NCBI GenBank assembly: GCA_002298075.1
Contig: DBLW01000203.1
Coordinates: 1-6,673, forward strand
Direction of reading: 5' to 3'
Length of the DNA stretch: 6,673 nt
From: Bacteroidales bacterium UBA714
GTDB lineage: Bacteria > Bacteroidota > Bacteroidia > Bacteroidales > UBA932
Shown piece after piece: positions 5,050 to 6,673 of this stretch; within the stretch, counting starts at the first letter, position 1, and every line of letters starts with the position of its first letter. Below the pieces are notes generated by a model that saw only the letters and a list, made by a program, of their open reading frames with translations, was not told the origin of the DNA and did not search any database. The position numbers and the translations under genes were made by a program.

Positions 5050-6231
5050 CTAAAGATTAACCACCTTTCCGGCAAAGAGGATACCGGCGCCGTCATTGTC
5101 AGCAATGAAAAACAGGAAAGGCCTGTCAACAGTCATCACCGCAACCGGCTTTCTGCCAGGATTTAAGGCAGTGGCACGTACCTGCACACTTGTCACGGCA
5201 GCAGCCTCAGTACCTTTCTCAGACACCTCTATATAGCATTTCTGCTTCACCAAGTCAAGAGCAAGTGACCTGTCGGCAGATATGCCGCTGAAATCAGCCC
5301 TTGATGAGAAAGCCCTGCTCACGCCCATTTCCATAAGAGCGTCATTAAGCACCACGGAAGTCTCCAATTTGAATTTAGGCAATGAAAGGACAACCTCCGT
5401 TCTGGAGAGTTTCCCCATTGCGGCATCATAAAGCGACTCGCCGAGATAAGGAATCACACTTTCCATGTCCATACCGGCAGGAGGAAGGGCCACATACATC
5501 GAATAGCGTCCTGAGGAATAAGGTATCTTTATGAGCTGGCATCCGTCATATTCGGCATATGAATAATAAGCCTTCCTTGTCATCATACGGACAGGCACAT
5601 TTCCGGAGACACCCTGGAAAATCCTCTCAGCAGTCAGTTCCTCATTGAACGCATCCTGCCATGGGGCATTGAAATAAAGGGCATTGACCAGGACCATTGC
5701 GATATCGGGCCTGAGTTTGTCAACTATCTGCTCAATCTTTCCCTCTGTATTTTCCGAACACCATGCGTTTATGTCATCCGCGGCAGATGGTGAAGAGAAG
5801 TCGCGTGAGAAAACAGACGCGCCATAATCTTTCCTCAAAGTGCCGGAATAACTGTCCTTAAGCGAGAATCCGTCATCCAGCCACACCGAATTGGCAGACC
5901 TGACCACGATAGTGTCATTACCTCCGAGGTCAACGTCCTTGAACAGACAGCCGTTTAGAGCCATGTCAAGCTCCATGCATGTCTCACCGGCAGCGCCCTC
6001 TGCAAGCATAGAAAGGGCTGCGCCCGCGCTATAAGGGGAAACCACCACATTCCCGGCCTTGCCGGCCTGCTCATTCACACTGCGGAAAAAAGACAGCGCA
6101 AAGCCTGTCGCGGAACCTTCAGACGGCTTCTCATATTTCTGACCGCAGGCGGTCATGCAGCACAATGCGGACATTGCGGCTATTTTCATGTTCAATTTCA
6201 TTCTGTCAAAATATTTAATGTTCATATTCAT
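5050..6231 (-). CDS. Serpin-family protease inhibitor, probable lipoprotein
   Basis: Serpins trap serine or cysteine proteases by a conformational change after cleavage of the reactive-centre loop. The whole fold is here in 393 residues: NVVVSPYSAGAALSMLAEGA (61-80, helix B and shutter), VNALYFNAPW (182-191), IKIPYSSGRYSMYVALP (234-250), LPKFKLET (284-291), the hinge EKGTEAAAVTS (338-348) and the C-terminal DRPFLFFIADN (369-379). Small residues in the hinge (GTEAAA) are those required for inhibition, so it is probably active. Counting from the hinge Glu338 as P17 gives P1-P1' as Thr354-Ala355, within VRATAL. A hydrophobic N-terminus ending MTAC (Cys29) suggests a lipoprotein. Met11 or Met15 would give a more typical signal peptide than Met1. 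It lies 10 nt after the ampG-like gene and ends in TAG. Compare miropin, the serpin of Tannerella forsythia, also in Bacteroidales. Confidence 0.95.
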   Translation of the reverse strand: MNMNIKYFDRMKLNMKIAAMSALCCMTACGQKYEKPSEGSATGFALSFFRSVNEQAGKAGNVVVSPYSAGAALSMLAEGAAGETCMELDMALNGCLFKDVDLGGNDTIVVRSANSVWLDDGFSLKDSYSGTLRKDYGASVFSRDFSSPSAADDINAWCSENTEGKIEQIVDKLRPDIAMVLVNALYFNAPWQDAFNEELTAERIFQGVSGNVPVRMMTRKAYYSYAEYDGCQLIKIPYSSGRYSMYVALPPAGMDMESVIPYLGESLYDAAMGKLSRTEVVLSLPKFKLETSVVLNDALMEMGVSRAFSSRADFSGISADRSLALDLVKQKCYIEVSEKGTEAAAVTSVQVRATALNPGRKPVAVMTVDRPFLFFIADNDGAGILFAGKVVNL

Positions 6232-6241
6232 ATCTGCATAA

Positions 6242-6673
6242 TCATTTCTTTCCGTACTCCGGCTCGACTTTCAGCAGCAGAGTAACCAAAACTGTCACAA
6301 AGCAGCACATCATGACCATCACGAAAAATCCGGAATAGCCGAGCCATTCCTGCATATATCCTGCCACCATGCCCGGAATCATCATGCTCAAGGCCATAAA
6401 AGCTGTACACAATGAATAATGCGCAGTCTTGAACTCTCCGTCAGAAAAATAAATAAGATAGAGCATATAGGCAGTGAATCCGAATCCGTATCCGAACTGG
6501 TCAAGAACCACGCATGCCCCTGTAACCCAAAGGCTCTCAGGCTGGAATGCCGCAAGAAAGACAAAAGACAGGCAAGGCAGAGCAAGGCTCATGGCCATAG
6601 GCCACAATGACTTCTTGAGCCCCCCTTTCGCAGCAGCGACACCTCCCAGGATGCCTCCTACGGTCAATGCAAC
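6242..6673 (-). CDS. AmpG-like MFS permease, C-terminal part (truncated by the window edge)
   Basis: The frame is open to the right-hand edge; 143 residues remain of a protein that is usually around 420. It has the remains of one and then four hydrophobic segments (roughly fragment residues 1-16, 23-43, 48-76, 83-107 and 113-136), which fits the last helices of a 12-helix major facilitator. The loop and helix pattern DQFGYGFGFTAYMLYLIYFSDGE resembles Bacteroidota AmpG-like proteins, which import muropeptides or peptidoglycan-derived sugars through the inner membrane. The position directly upstream of a serpin and a NamZ-like hydrolase supports a role in peptidoglycan salvage. The substrate is not proven by the fragment, so no symbol is given. 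The true start lies outside the window; the TTG at 6667 is an internal codon. The gene ends in TGA, 10 nt before the serpin ATG. Confidence 0.8.
   Translation of the reverse strand, partial: VALTVGGILGGVAAAKGGLKKSLWPMAMSLALPCLSFVFLAAFQPESLWVTGACVVLDQFGYGFGFTAYMLYLIYFSDGEFKTAHYSLCTAFMALSMMIPGMVAGYMQEWLGYSGFFVMVMMCCFVTVLVTLLLKVEPEYGKK

Overview
The window reads as chromosomal DNA of a member of the Bacteroidota, most likely order Bacteroidales. The signs are an AmpG-like permease, a GH171/NamZ-like protein and a DUF6515-like secreted protein of the type common in gut and oral Bacteroidales, start codons with no Shine-Dalgarno sequence, and exact copies of the Bacteroidota -7 promoter box (TAnnTTTG) in the one divergent intergenic region. 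The genus cannot be fixed from the sequence alone. I see no rRNA, tRNA, CRISPR array, insertion sequence or phage gene.

Layout. (1) 66-1178, minus: prfB, release factor 2, complete in a single frame without the programmed frameshift found in many bacteria. (2) 1179-1456: divergent promoter region with one -7 box for prfB and one for murI, plus inverted repeats in both predicted leaders. (3) 1457-2218, plus: murI, glutamate racemase. (4) 2219-2433: intergenic stretch with a terminator hairpin that serves the minus strand. (5) 6673 down to 2434, all minus and tightly spaced (gaps of 10, 6 and 12 nt): the 3' end of an ampG-like muropeptide permease, a serpin with a probable lipoprotein signal, a secreted DUF1343/GH171 (NamZ-like) exo-N-acetylmuramidase homologue, and a secreted low-complexity protein of the DUF6515 type. 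The terminator at 2311-2346 closes this operon; its promoter lies beyond position 6673.

How the genes fit together. The minus-strand operon looks like a cell-envelope and peptidoglycan-recycling unit. A NamZ-like enzyme would release MurNAc from peptidoglycan fragments in the periplasm and an AmpG-like permease would bring sugars or muropeptides into the cytoplasm. MurI, on the other strand, supplies D-glutamate for new peptidoglycan. The serpin between permease and hydrolase is the unexpected member; it may protect the envelope from proteases. The DUF6515-like protein has no known function.

Most worth a second look: the loss of the prfB frameshift together with a UGA-C stop and a leader with crossing inverted repeats; the serpin inside a peptidoglycan-salvage operon; and the divergent motif in the NamZ homologue. 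None of these is proven to be a new system.
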